Shown here: piece after piece, positions 16,434 through 26,437 of the stretch
Layout: every line of letters begins with the position of its first letter
How positions within the stretch are numbered: position 1 is the stretch's first letter
NCBI RefSeq assembly: GCF_030124145.1
Contig: NZ_JASKMS010000010.1
Location: forward strand, 124,001 to 188,000
DNA: 64,000 nt
Source of the DNA: Streptomyces sp. 378
Lineage (GTDB): Bacteria; Actinomycetota; Actinomycetes; Streptomycetales; Streptomycetaceae
Direction: 5' to 3'
Made by a program: the position numbers and the translations under genes
The notes under the pieces: model-generated
Seen by the model: the letters and a program-made list of their open reading frames with translations, nothing else
Databases searched by the model: none
Told to the model about the DNA's origin: nothing

Positions 16434-17033
16434 TCAGGCGGACTTGACGAGTCCGATGTAGCGCTTCCAGTCCCAGTGCCGGCCCGGGTCGGTGTGGTCG
16501 CTGCCCGGTACCTCGTGATGGCCGATGATGTGCGCGCGGTTCCTCGGGATGCCGTACCTCGCGCAAATCGCCGCGGTGAGCCGGGCCGACCGCTCGTACA
16601 TGGCGTCGGTGAAGTAGCCGGGCCGGTCCACCCAGCCTTCGTGCTCGATGCCGATGCTGCGGGTGTTGTAGTCCCAGTTCCCCGCGTGCCACGCGATGTC
16701 GGACTCGCGCACGCACTGCGCCACGCGCCCGTCGGACGAGCGCACCACATAGTGCGCGGACACCTTCTCCTCGGGGTTGCGGAAGACGGACAAGGTGCCG
16801 GAGTACGTCGTCTGCGCCACGTGGATGATCACGTAGTGCAGCGGATGGGCGCGCGGGCGGTTCGACGGCGTGTAGTTGCCGCGCCCGGCCGGATGCCATG
16901 CCGCTCCCGGGTGGTCGACGGCCTGCGGCCGGGCGCCGACCCGGGCGCCGGTGAGCAGGACGGACGGGACGGCGGTGAGGGCGGCGCCTGCGAGGATGCC
17001 GCGCCTGCTGGGGAAGGAGGAGATCCGTGCCAT
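16434..17033 (-). CDS. Tat-exported N-acetylmuramoyl-L-alanine amidase (Amidase_2 / PGRP fold)
   Basis: A 199-residue protein with a twin-arginine signal ('SRRGILAGAALTAVPSVLL'). The catalytic domain shows the zinc ligands of the type 2 amidase fold: His in 'YVIIHVAQTT', the segment 'IIGHHEVPGSDHTDPG' that supplies a second His and the final His/Asp/Pro/Gly motif, and 'IAWHAGNWDYN' in between. It cleaves the bond between MurNAc and L-Ala in peptidoglycan. Location after export is the cell wall. The ATG is preceded by GGAAGAGG. It is on the same strand as, but well separated from, the ROK gene. Confidence 0.92.
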   Translation of the reverse strand: MARISSFPSRRGILAGAALTAVPSVLLTGARVGARPQAVDHPGAAWHPAGRGNYTPSNRPRAHPLHYVIIHVAQTTYSGTLSVFRNPEEKVSAHYVVRSSDGRVAQCVRESDIAWHAGNWDYNTRSIGIEHEGWVDRPGYFTDAMYERSARLTAAICARYGIPRNRAHIIGHHEVPGSDHTDPGRHWDWKRYIGLVKSA

Positions 17034-17200
17034 GAGCGTGTGCCTCTTCCGGGCTCGACGGGAGGGTGTTCCTTGATCGACTGCGGCGAGCGGCGGCCGT
17101 TGTGGTCGCGGCCCGCGGTGATCAAGTTACGGCTCCCGGCGGCCGGCCGCGCGGAGGCGGTGCGATGCGGTGGACGGGCCCGTGGATGTGGACAACTCCC

Positions 17201-17216
17201 TCACCCAGTCGGGTGA
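17201..17216 (-). terminator. short hairpin TCACCC-AGTC-GGGTGA after the ROK gene
   Basis: A perfect 6-base stem lies 47 bases past the ROK stop codon, without a U-run. It may end the xylB-ROK transcript. The rest of 17034-17262 holds only the upstream region of the amidase gene. Confidence 0.4.
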
Positions 17217-17262
17217 TTCGGGGTGTCGGCGAGGTGCTGGTGACTGCTCTCGAGGGCCTGTC

Positions 17263-18471
17263 TCAGGCCTGCCCGGCGGCGGCCGCCGGATCGTCCAGCA
17301 CCGCCCGCACCACCGAGTGCGCGGCCCCCAGCAGCGGCCCCTGAGGGCCCAGCCCGGACACGGACACGGGGCAGGCCGGACCCGCCGTACGACGGGACAG
17401 CTCGTCCCGCAGGGAGGGCAGCAGCCAGGGCGCCAGCCCGGACAGTTCCCCGCCCAGGACCACGCTCTGCGGGTCGAGCAGGTTGACCGCTCCGGTCAGG
17501 GCCACGCCGAGCGCCGTCCCCGCGTCGAGCAGGGCACGGCGAACGTTCTCGTCGCCGTCCGCGGCGCGTCCCGCCAGCAACCCGACCCGGTCCTCGCCGG
17601 GTTCCAGACCGGCCGCGCGCAGCACGGCCTCCTCGCCGGCGTACTGCTCCAGGCAGCCTCGTCCTCCGCAGGCGCACTCCGGCCCGTCCGGCTGGACCGG
17701 CACGTGTCCCAACTCGCCCGCGAATCCGCGGGTTCCGCGCAGCAGCCCGCCATCCACCACGACCGCCGCGCCGATCCCGATCTCCGCCGAGACGTGCAGG
17801 AAGTCGCGGGGCGTGCCGTCGCCCAGCCACAGCTCGGCGAGGGCGCCGAAGTTGGCCTCGTTGTCCACGGTCAGTGGGAGGTCCGCCGGCAGCAGCTCGC
17901 CGAGGTCCGTGTCCCGCCAGCCGAGGTTCGGGGCGCGCACGACGGTCCGGGCGTCGCGCGCCACCAGGCCCGGCACGGCCACGGCGAGTCCGGCCGGCCA
18001 CAGGCCTTCACTCTCGGCCTCGGCGACCACCTGCCGGATCAGCTCGGTGAGTTCCTCGAGCACGGGCTGTGGGGAGCGGCCGCGGTTCGCTCCCTGCCGT
18101 ATCGCCCGGGACCGGGTCGTGCCGCGCAGGTCGACGGCGCAGACCGCGAGATGGTCGACGCCGACCTCCGCGCCGATGCCGGCCGGGCCGCGTCCGCTGA
18201 CGGCGAGCGCGGAGCCCGGGCGGCCCACCCGGCCGGGTCGCTCGGGCCCCAGCTCCTCCAGCAGTCCCGAGCGGATGAGCTCGTCGACGAGGGTCGACAC
18301 CGCCGCCCGGGTCAGGCCGATCCGTGAGGCGACGGCGGCCCGGGACAGCGGCCCCTCGGCGCGGACGGCGTGCAGGACGCGGGCGAGATTGCGGCGGCGC
18401 ATGCCCTGCTGGGTGTCGGGCAGTGCGCGTCCCGGACCGGCGGGGCGTGCCTCGTGCAGGGGTGCGGTCAT
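17263..18471 (-). CDS. ROK-family transcriptional regulator, probable xylose repressor
   Basis: A 402-residue ROK protein: an N-terminal winged helix-turn-helix at about residues 30-75 ('LSRAAVASRIGLTRAAVSTL') and a sugar-kinase-like domain. The ROK zinc motif is 'CACGGRGCLEQY' around residue 265. The gene lies 15 bases downstream of xylB on the same strand, and xylA is divergent, so control of the xylose genes in response to xylose is the straightforward inference. Such regulators usually bind AT-rich inverted repeats; one is present before xylA. Confidence 0.92.
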   Translation of the reverse strand: MTAPLHEARPAGPGRALPDTQQGMRRRNLARVLHAVRAEGPLSRAAVASRIGLTRAAVSTLVDELIRSGLLEELGPERPGRVGRPGSALAVSGRGPAGIGAEVGVDHLAVCAVDLRGTTRSRAIRQGANRGRSPQPVLEELTELIRQVVAEAESEGLWPAGLAVAVPGLVARDARTVVRAPNLGWRDTDLGELLPADLPLTVDNEANFGALAELWLGDGTPRDFLHVSAEIGIGAAVVVDGGLLRGTRGFAGELGHVPVQPDGPECACGGRGCLEQYAGEEAVLRAAGLEPGEDRVGLLAGRAADGDENVRRALLDAGTALGVALTGAVNLLDPQSVVLGGELSGLAPWLLPSLRDELSRRTAGPACPVSVSGLGPQGPLLGAAHSVVRAVLDDPAAAAGQA

Positions 18472-18486
18472 GCCTGACGCCAGTCC

Positions 18487-19932
18487 TCAGTGGGTGTCGG
18501 TGGGCCGCTCCAGCAGCGGAGCCGCGTCGGAGAGTACCCCGGCGATCCTGGCCAGCGTCTCCTGGTCCCGTTCGACGGCGTCGAGCACCGGCCCGGCGGC
18601 CGTGTCCCAGCGCCGCGCGACCGCTGCCGGGTCCTCCCCGGTCAGCAGGCCCGCCGCCTGCGCGGCGGCGCCGAGCGCGACCAGCTCCTTGGCCGCGGGC
18701 ACCTGCACGGGACGCCCCGACAGCCGCCGCACGGTCTGCTGCCAGGCGGTGCCCCGGGCGCCGCCACCGATCAGCAGCAGCGGCTCCGACGGGTCCGCGT
18801 CCTCGTCGAGGACCAGATCGAGTGCCCCGAGCAGGGAGTGCACGGCACCGTCGTAGGCGGCCTGGAGCAACTGGCCGGCGGTCGTGTCGTGACGCAGGCC
18901 GTGCAGCAGGCCGGAGGCGTTCGGCAGGTTCGGGGTGCGTTCGCCGTCCAGGTAGGGCAGCAGCGTCACGGCCGTGCCGGGCTCCACCGCCTCGCGGTCA
19001 AGACCCAGCAGCGCCGCGACGCGGTCGACGGCGAGGGTGCAGTTGAGAGTGCAGGCCAGCGGCAGCCAGTCACCGCGGGCGTCGGCGAAACCCGCCACCG
19101 TGCCGCTCGGATCGGCGGGCCTGTGCCGCGACACGGCGTACACCGTGCCCGAGGTGCCGAGGCTCATCACCGGCACGCCGGGCCGCACCCCGAGGCCCAG
19201 CGCCGCGGCGGCGTTGTCCCCCGTGCCGGGCGCGACCAGGGTGCCCCGGGAGAACGGCAGGTCATGGCCGTCGCGGACCGTGCCCGCCACCTCGCCGGGC
19301 CGGACCACACGGGGCAGCAGGGCCGGGTCGAGCCCCACGTGCGCCAGGATCTCCTCGTCGTACGCCTCCGTCCCGGACGCCCACCAGCCCGTCCCGGAGG
19401 CGTCGCCGCGGTCGGTGGTGCCCTGCCCGGTGAGGCGCTCGGTGAGGTAGTCGTGGGGGAGCCGCACGGCCTTCGTGGCCCGCACCGCCTCCGGCTCGTG
19501 CTCGGCCAGCCAGGCCCACTTGGTGACCGTGAACGAGGCGGCGGGCACGCTTCCGGTGCGCTCGGCCCAGAACTTCGCGCCACCCAGTTCCTCCGTGAGC
19601 CGGCGGGCCTGCGGCGCCGAACGCACGTCGTTCCACAGCAGGGCGGGCCGCACCGGCTCGCCCCGGCCGTCCAGGGTGACCAGGCCGTGCTGCTGCCCGC
19701 CGACCGACACCGCGGCGGCCTCGTGCGCCGCCTCACCGCACTGGCTCAGGGCCTCGCACAGCGCGTCCCACCACTGGCGCGGGTCGGTCTCGCGTCCGGC
19801 CCCCGAGGAGACCGTGTGCGGCGCCTGGCCGCTCGCGACCACCAGGCCGGTGGACGCGTCGACGACCAGCGCCTTGGTGGACTGGGTGGACGAATCCACA
19901 CCGACGACGAGCGGACCCTCGGCTGCTGACAT
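18487..19932 (-). CDS. xylB: xylulokinase
   Basis: A 481-residue FGGY-family kinase that phosphorylates D-xylulose to xylulose 5-phosphate. The N-terminal phosphate-binding motif is 'VVGVDSSTQSTKALVVDA' at residues 8-25, the substrate segment 'SVGGQQHGLVTLD' follows, and the catalytic Asp is in 'PGTGDNAAAALGLG' near residue 240. 'LIGGGARGTAWQQ' is the C-terminal adenosine motif. The ATG at 19932 gives normal length; a longer upstream frame to 20064 would enter xylA. It forms an operon with the ROK gene and is divergent from xylA. Confidence 0.95.
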   Translation of the reverse strand: MSAAEGPLVVGVDSSTQSTKALVVDASTGLVVASGQAPHTVSSGAGRETDPRQWWDALCEALSQCGEAAHEAAAVSVGGQQHGLVTLDGRGEPVRPALLWNDVRSAPQARRLTEELGGAKFWAERTGSVPAASFTVTKWAWLAEHEPEAVRATKAVRLPHDYLTERLTGQGTTDRGDASGTGWWASGTEAYDEEILAHVGLDPALLPRVVRPGEVAGTVRDGHDLPFSRGTLVAPGTGDNAAAALGLGVRPGVPVMSLGTSGTVYAVSRHRPADPSGTVAGFADARGDWLPLACTLNCTLAVDRVAALLGLDREAVEPGTAVTLLPYLDGERTPNLPNASGLLHGLRHDTTAGQLLQAAYDGAVHSLLGALDLVLDEDADPSEPLLLIGGGARGTAWQQTVRRLSGRPVQVPAAKELVALGAAAQAAGLLTGEDPAAVARRWDTAAGPVLDAVERDQETLARIAGVLSDAAPLLERPTDTH

Positions 19933-20012
19933 CGGGCTTCTCCCTACTGCGCGCGGCACGTGACTCCGTTCGGAGGCACCTGGTCTCTTCCCAGAGAGGT
20001 GCTCGCATACTA

Positions 20013-21229
<1,217 letters not shown>

Positions 21230-21243
21230 GACCACGCGCGCGT

Positions 21244-21286
21244 ACGGGCCCGTCGGCCGGTCACTCCGGCCGGCCGACGAGCCCGT
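21244..21286 (+). terminator. long GC-rich hairpin after xylA
   Basis: ACGGGC and GTCGGCCGG pair with CCGGCCGAC and GCCCGT, separated by a 2x2 internal loop, around a 9-base loop. There is no U-run, as is common for Streptomyces terminators. It starts 15 bases after the xylA stop. Confidence 0.7.
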
Positions 21287-21379
21287 CACGCACCGGAATC
21301 ATGCGGTCCACGCCATGAGTCGGTATCAGCTTCCGCACGCCCCTCCCGGCTCGCGCGGTGCGCGGCGACTCTGGTCGGT

Positions 21380-21718
21380 ATGGCCCTGCCGCCCGTACCG
21401 CCGCACCCGCCCGGACCTCCCCGGCGCCGCAATAGGCTGTTCGTCCTGCTCGCCGTGCTCGTGGCCGCGGCGGCCGTGTCCCTCGTCGTGCTCATGGCCT
21501 CGGGCAGAGGCGACTCGCCGGACGAGGAGCCGTCGGGCGAGAGCACGAGCCGCACTCCCGCCCCGTCCTTCGGCATCCCCACCGAGCTGCCCACCAGGTT
21601 GCCGAGCGAGCTGCCGACCCGGCTGCCCTCGGGCGTCCCGACGCAACTGCCGAGCGACCTGCCCAGCGGCCTCGAATCGCTCCTCCCGTCCCTGGACCCC
21701 GGAGGCCTGGTGCCCTGA
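21380..21718 (+). CDS. membrane-anchored protein with Leu-Pro-Thr/Ser repeats
   Basis: A 112-residue protein: proline-rich basic N-terminus, one membrane segment at residues 19-40 ('RLFVLLAVLVAAAAVSLVVL'), then a Pro/Ser/Thr-rich outer part with short repeats of the form LPT-R-LPS-E/G (positions about 67-100), for example 'ELPTRLPSELPTRLPS'. The repeat is about 8 residues long. It looks like a type II anchored, extracellular, extended tail. There is no clear ribosome binding site, so the start is uncertain. No known family or function; the opposite strand is also open, but lacks such structure. Confidence 0.55.
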   Translation: MALPPVPPHPPGPPRRRNRLFVLLAVLVAAAAVSLVVLMASGRGDSPDEEPSGESTSRTPAPSFGIPTELPTRLPSELPTRLPSGVPTQLPSDLPSGLESLLPSLDPGGLVP

Positions 21719-21842
21719 AACTCCCGCCCCGGGCGGAGGCCTCAGGTCCCGGGGCTCCCAGGGCGGCGCCGTGAAGACCTAGGCGTACGCCTCGGTGAAC
21801 ACGTCGGCGACGGTGAGGAGTCCGGGCCATGCCGCCGGAACC

Positions 21843-23120
21843 TCACAGGGAGCTCCCCTCTCCTGGCGGGAGCTCCGCCGAAGCCGCGGCTGTCACCGCC
21901 GCCAGGGCCGTCGCCGGATCCTGGGCGGCGCCTCCCGCGGGCAGCCACCGGCCGCGCTCCTTGCGGTAGGGCCACCACCGGCCGTCCCGGCCGAGGCGCA
22001 GCTGGACCGGGGCCCCGACGACCGTCCAGCGGTTGCCGTGCGCCCGCAGCTCCGGTCGTTCGTCCGTGTCCCAGGCCGATTCCAGGGCGGCACGCGCGCG
22101 TGCGAGCGTGTCGCCCTCCACACGCCACTCCTCGTCGAGAACGGACAGTGCGGCCGCCTCGCCGTGCTGCCAGGCGCGGACCGCCGCCGCCAGCCCGTCC
22201 CGGCCGCGTCCCGATCCGTCGGCGAGCCGGTCCGCCACCTCCCGGCCGGGGTCGCCCGCGGCCAGCCGAGCCACGTCCTGCGTCAGCGTCGGTTCCGCGT
22301 CGAAGCCGCCCCGGAGCGCCTCCGTGAGCAGACGGTGGGCCCGGACGGCGGTCCGCGCGGCCAGGAACTCCAGCGCGTGCGGATCGACCCCCGGAGCGGG
22401 CGGCGTCTCGGTGTCCAGGGACGGCGGCACCCCCGGCTCGCCCGGGAGTTCGGGCAGGGCCGGCAGCGGGGGCAGGATGTCCCCGCCCGCGTACGCCTCC
22501 ACCGCGTCCGCACCCGAGGGCCCCGAGGGCTCGGGAGCGGACATGCCGCCGCCACGCGTCTGGAGGCCGTCCAGCACGGTCGTTTCGGCGCGCCCGCGCA
22601 TCAGCAGCAGCACGAACGGGTCCTGGTCCAGCAGCCGTGCCACCTGGTAGCAGAGCGCCGCCGTGTGCGCGCAGTGATCCCAGGTCCCGCAGTCGCACGC
22701 CGGTTCCAGATCGCCCAGGCCGGGCAGCAGCTCGACGCCCGCGTCCGCCGCGTCCTCGACCAGGTGCGGTGGCATCTCCCGGTCCAGCAGCGCCGCCACA
22801 TGTCCGGCCCGCTCCGCCGCCATGTCCAGGAAGCGGTCCCACTGGTCGGGCGACAGCTCCGCCAGCAGGACGTCGGCCCGGTGCGCCGTACGGTCGCGGT
22901 CCTGAACGACGGCCGTGAGCCGCCCCGGGCGCACCGACACCGCACCGACCGCACCCGCGCGGGCGAGCCTGCGGCCCGTCTTGAGCTGCGCCGAGTCCAG
23001 AGCCGTGCCCTCCAGCGCGGTCAGCCACGCCTGACCCCACCAGGTCTGCGCGAAGCCCCGCCCGTGCGCGGGCGGCAGCGCGGCGAAGGTGCGTTCCGTG
23101 TCGCCCTCGTGCCGAGTCAT
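21843..23120 (-). CDS. SWIM zinc-finger protein, partner of SNF2 helicase
   Basis: A 425-residue protein with a SWIM zinc motif: Cys142-x-Cys144 and Cys150-x-His152 in 'ACDCGTWDHCAHTAAL'. The N-terminal 'GRGFAQTWWGQAWLTALE' and C-terminal 'GAPVQLRLGRDGRWWPYRKERGRW' are conserved-looking segments of the actinobacterial SWIM proteins that sit beside SNF2 helicases. The ATG overlaps the helicase TGA (ATGA), so the two are coupled and probably act together on DNA or protein complexes. The precise function is not known. Probable DNA repair or chromosome maintenance role is inference only. Confidence 0.85.
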   Translation of the reverse strand: MTRHEGDTERTFAALPPAHGRGFAQTWWGQAWLTALEGTALDSAQLKTGRRLARAGAVGAVSVRPGRLTAVVQDRDRTAHRADVLLAELSPDQWDRFLDMAAERAGHVAALLDREMPPHLVEDAADAGVELLPGLGDLEPACDCGTWDHCAHTAALCYQVARLLDQDPFVLLLMRGRAETTVLDGLQTRGGGMSAPEPSGPSGADAVEAYAGGDILPPLPALPELPGEPGVPPSLDTETPPAPGVDPHALEFLAARTAVRAHRLLTEALRGGFDAEPTLTQDVARLAAGDPGREVADRLADGSGRGRDGLAAAVRAWQHGEAAALSVLDEEWRVEGDTLARARAALESAWDTDERPELRAHGNRWTVVGAPVQLRLGRDGRWWPYRKERGRWLPAGGAAQDPATALAAVTAAASAELPPGEGSSL

Positions 23121-26044
23121 CGCAGGCCCCCTCGCAGTTCGACCAGATCCGCCAGTTCCGCGTCCGTCAGTTCCGTGAGGGCCGCCTCGCCGACGCCGAG
23201 GACCGAGTCGGCCAGCGCCCTTTTGCGCAGCAGCAGTTCGGCGATGCGGTCCTCAATGGTTCCCTCCGCGATGATCCGGTGCACCTGCACGGGCCGGGTC
23301 TGGCCGATGCGGTACGCGCGGTCGGTCGCCTGCGCCTCGACCGCCGGGTTCCACCAGCGGTCGTAGTGCACGACGTGCTCGGCCCGGGTGAGGTTCAGCC
23401 CGGTCCCGGCCGCCTTCAACGACAGCAGGAACACCGGCGCATCACCGTCCTGGAAGCGGCGCACCATGGCCTCGCGTTCCGTGACCGGGGTCCCGCCGTG
23501 CAGGAACTGCGAGGGCGTGCCCCGGGCTGCCAGATGCCGCTCCAGCAGGCGGGCCATCTGCACGTACTGCGTGAACACCAGCACGCTCGCCCCTTCGGCG
23601 AGGATCGTGTCGAGCAGTTCGTCCAGCAGCTCCAGCTTCCCCGAGCGTCCGGTGATCACCGGACGCTCCTCCTTGAGGTACTGCGCCGGGTGGTTGCAGA
23701 TCTGCTTGAGGCCGGTCAGCAGCTTCACGATCAGGCCCCGGCGGGCCATGTCGCCCGTGCCGGAGATCTCCGCGAGCGCCTCGCGCACCACGGCTTCGTA
23801 CAGCACCGCCTGCTCCTGGGTGAGCGACACGGCGTGATCGGTCTCCGTCTTCGGCGGGAGCTCGGGCGCGATCCCCGGGTCCGACTTGCGGCGGCGCAGC
23901 AGGAACGGCCGTACGAGCCGGGCCAGACGGTCGGCCGCGGCCGGGTCCTGACCGCCCTCGACGGCCTCCGCGTACCGCTTGCGGAAGGTGCCGAGCCGCC
24001 CCAGCAGCCCCGGAGTCGTCCAGTCGAGGATCGCCCACAGCTCCGACAGGTTGTTCTCCACCGGGGTGCCGGTGAGCGCCACACGCGCGCGTGCCCCGAT
24101 GGAACGCAGCTCCCGCGCGGTCGAGGAGTACGGGTTCTTCACGTGCTGGGCCTCGTCCGCCACGAGCATGCCCCAGGGCACTGCCGCGAGCCGGGGCGCG
24201 TCCAGGCGCATCGTGCCGTACGTGGTGAGCACGAACTCGCCGTCGGCCGGCTCGTCCAGGGCGCGTCGTGCGCCGTGGAAGCGCCGCACCGGGGTGCCGG
24301 GTGCGAACCGTTCGATCTCCCGCTGCCAGTTGCCCATCAGGGACGTCGGGCAGACCACCAGGGTGGGTCCGGCGGACTCCGACTCGGTCTGCCGGTGCAG
24401 GTGGAGGGCGATCAGCGTGATCGTCTTGCCGAGCCCCATGTCGTCGGCGAGACAGCAGCCCAGGCCCAGCGACGTCATACCGGAGAGCCAGTTCAGGCCC
24501 CGCCGCTGGTAGTCCCGCAGGGTGGCCGCGAGGGCGGCCGGCTGCTCCACCGGCTGCAGCCCCTCGGGGTCGGCGAGCCGCTCCCGCAGGGCGGCCAGCC
24601 ATCCGGTGGGCCGTACCTCGACCCGGTGGCCCTCCACCTCCGCCCAGCCCGTCAGGGCCGCGCCCAGGGCATCCACCGGTGTCACCTTGCGGTCCTGCCG
24701 GGTGCGGGCCAGGCGCACCTCCTGGGGGTCGATCAGGACCCACTGGTCGCGCAGCCGCACCACCGGACGCTTGGCCTCGGCGAGACGGTCCAGTTCCTCG
24801 CGGTCCAGCCGCCGGTCGCCCAGGGCGAACGACCAGGTGAAGGCGAGCAGCGCGTCGGCGGACAGGAACGACGGCCTGGCCGTGAAGGTCGTGCCGGACT
24901 CCGGGTCGCCGTCGGGAGGGCCCACCTCCGCGCGCGTGGTGAACTCGCGGGTCAGCCCTTTCGGCCAGTGCACGTCGACCCCGGCGGCGCTGAGGGCTCG
25001 GGCGCCCGCGCCGAGAAGTTCGGTGACCTCCTCGTCGGCGAGTTCGGCCGCGTCCGGCACGGTCGCCGACAGCAGCGGCGTGAGCGGGGCCCAGGCCCGG
25101 GCCGCGCGGCGCAGGGCCAGCAGCACGTCCATCCGGGCGCGCGGGCCGAAGGCCTCGCCACCGGCGCCGGCCCAGACATCCGCCGCGTCCGCGACGAGCG
25201 CGGGGTCGCTCACGCTGTGCACCTGCGGCACGGCCCGGAACGTCACGTCCGCGTCGAGGGCCGCCGTCTCCTCCAGGCCGTCCGCCTCGATCCGCAACGA
25301 CAGCCGCACGCCCGCGTCGTGGCCCGCGGCGACCTCGGCGGCCCAGGCGCGCTGTTCGGGCATCCGCACCGGCTCCGGCGCGGCGTAGGCGGGGCCGCCT
25401 GACACCAGCGGCGCGGCGGGGGAGCGGGGCAGGGTGTCGGCGACCGCGTCGAGGAAGGCGCGCAGGAGCCGCTCCGGGTCGGGCAGGCGCGGCGGCCCGG
25501 CGCTCTCCAGGGGCACGGCGTGCGCCTCGGGCGGCATCGAGGCGGCGAGGCGCCGTACGGCCTCGATGTCCTCGGCGCGCAGGGGGCCGGTGCGCCAGGC
25601 GTCGTGGTCGGCCGGGGACAGCCCCGGCAGCAGCAGTCCGCGCGCCACGAGCTGCAGTGCGTGCAGGGCCGCGGCGCCCCAGAAGACGGTGGACCGGTGT
25701 CCCCGCCCGTCGGCACGCGCGCGGGTGAGGACCGGCAGGGCCGTGCGTACCGGGACCAGGGCGGCGGGCACGTGTGCTTCCTCGACGCCGCCGCCGTGCG
25801 GTACGACGACGGTCAGGTCCGTGACGGGCGCGGACGCCACGGCCGGAGGGGAAGCGCCGTCCGGCAGCCAGAAGGCGACCCTGCCCGTACGCGCGGGGTC
25901 GCCGGGCAGGAACACGGAGCGGCAAAGGGCCAGTTCGGAGAGGTCGGAGGAGGATGCCGGGGGAGTCGGATGCTCGGCTATGGCGGATTCCTCAAGTTTG
26001 ACTAGTGGGATGGAGTCGCCGAGAGTACAGCACTCCCGCTGCAC
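23117..26044 (-). CDS. SNF2/RapA-family DEAD/DEAH-box ATPase
   Basis: A large Swi2/Snf2-family protein, up to 975 residues. Walker A is 'DDMGLGKTITLIAL' near residue 535, motif II 'VADEAQHVKNP' (DEAQ) near 630, motif III 'ALTGTPVENN', and the C-terminal helicase half has 'VLVFTQYVQM', 'LSLKAAGTGLNLT' and 'RAYRIGQTRPVQVHR'. The N-terminal half is the family-specific bacterial SNF2 region. Such ATPases move along double-stranded DNA. The GTG at 26044 is the longest start, but codons 4-25 are unusually AT-rich and may be leader, so the true start could be nearer 25915. Followed by overlap with the SWIM gene. Confidence 0.9.
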   Translation of the reverse strand: MQRECCTLGDSIPLVKLEESAIAEHPTPPASSSDLSELALCRSVFLPGDPARTGRVAFWLPDGASPPAVASAPVTDLTVVVPHGGGVEEAHVPAALVPVRTALPVLTRARADGRGHRSTVFWGAAALHALQLVARGLLLPGLSPADHDAWRTGPLRAEDIEAVRRLAASMPPEAHAVPLESAGPPRLPDPERLLRAFLDAVADTLPRSPAAPLVSGGPAYAAPEPVRMPEQRAWAAEVAAGHDAGVRLSLRIEADGLEETAALDADVTFRAVPQVHSVSDPALVADAADVWAGAGGEAFGPRARMDVLLALRRAARAWAPLTPLLSATVPDAAELADEEVTELLGAGARALSAAGVDVHWPKGLTREFTTRAEVGPPDGDPESGTTFTARPSFLSADALLAFTWSFALGDRRLDREELDRLAEAKRPVVRLRDQWVLIDPQEVRLARTRQDRKVTPVDALGAALTGWAEVEGHRVEVRPTGWLAALRERLADPEGLQPVEQPAALAATLRDYQRRGLNWLSGMTSLGLGCCLADDMGLGKTITLIALHLHRQTESESAGPTLVVCPTSLMGNWQREIERFAPGTPVRRFHGARRALDEPADGEFVLTTYGTMRLDAPRLAAVPWGMLVADEAQHVKNPYSSTARELRSIGARARVALTGTPVENNLSELWAILDWTTPGLLGRLGTFRKRYAEAVEGGQDPAAADRLARLVRPFLLRRRKSDPGIAPELPPKTETDHAVSLTQEQAVLYEAVVREALAEISGTGDMARRGLIVKLLTGLKQICNHPAQYLKEERPVITGRSGKLELLDELLDTILAEGASVLVFTQYVQMARLLERHLAARGTPSQFLHGGTPVTEREAMVRRFQDGDAPVFLLSLKAAGTGLNLTRAEHVVHYDRWWNPAVEAQATDRAYRIGQTRPVQVHRIIAEGTIEDRIAELLLRKRALADSVLGVGEAALTELTDAELADLVELRGGLR

Positions 26045-26204
26045 ACGAGTATGGCTGAGCTGTGAACTGGGTCACCATGGAGGTCTCGGGGGTGTGTCGG
26101 GGTCGCACCTCAGGGATGTCTCAGGGTCGCGGTCCGGAACCGCCGTGAGCGCGGGTCCGTTGTCGAGACAGAGAGCGGCAGAGGCCGCGAAGGAGGCGAC
26201 AGTC

Positions 26205-26387
26205 ATGTCGAACAACGCCAAGATCGCCGCAGGCGGTGTGGCGGTCGGGCTCATCCTGCTGATCTGGCTGCCCTGGTGGGCATCGCTCCTGATCATCCTG
26301 GGAGTCCCGGCCGCCGCGTACCTCGCGCTGGATCCGTCGCAGCGGCGCAGGCTCCGCCGCACCACCCGCAAGGAACTCGGCCGCTGA
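26205..26387 (+). CDS. small membrane protein with basic tail
   Basis: A 60-residue protein with a hydrophobic region at residues 8-43 ('GVAVGLILLIWLPWWASLLI' and 'ILGVPAAAYLAL'), probably two closely spaced membrane segments, then a very basic C-terminus ('QRRRLRRTTRKELGR'). AAGGAGG about 8 bases before the ATG gives good support. It faces the convergent hypothetical gene at 26438. No function known. Confidence 0.75.
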   Translation: MSNNAKIAAGGVAVGLILLIWLPWWASLLIILGVPAAAYLALDPSQRRRLRRTTRKELGR

Positions 26388-26437
26388 GGCGCTGACCCGG
26401 TGCGGCCCGGCCGACGCTCGGGGCCGGCCGGACCGGC

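Noticed and set aside
23279-25402. A 707-codon plus-strand open frame opposite the SNF2 gene
   Set aside because: Shadow frame, no family resemblance.
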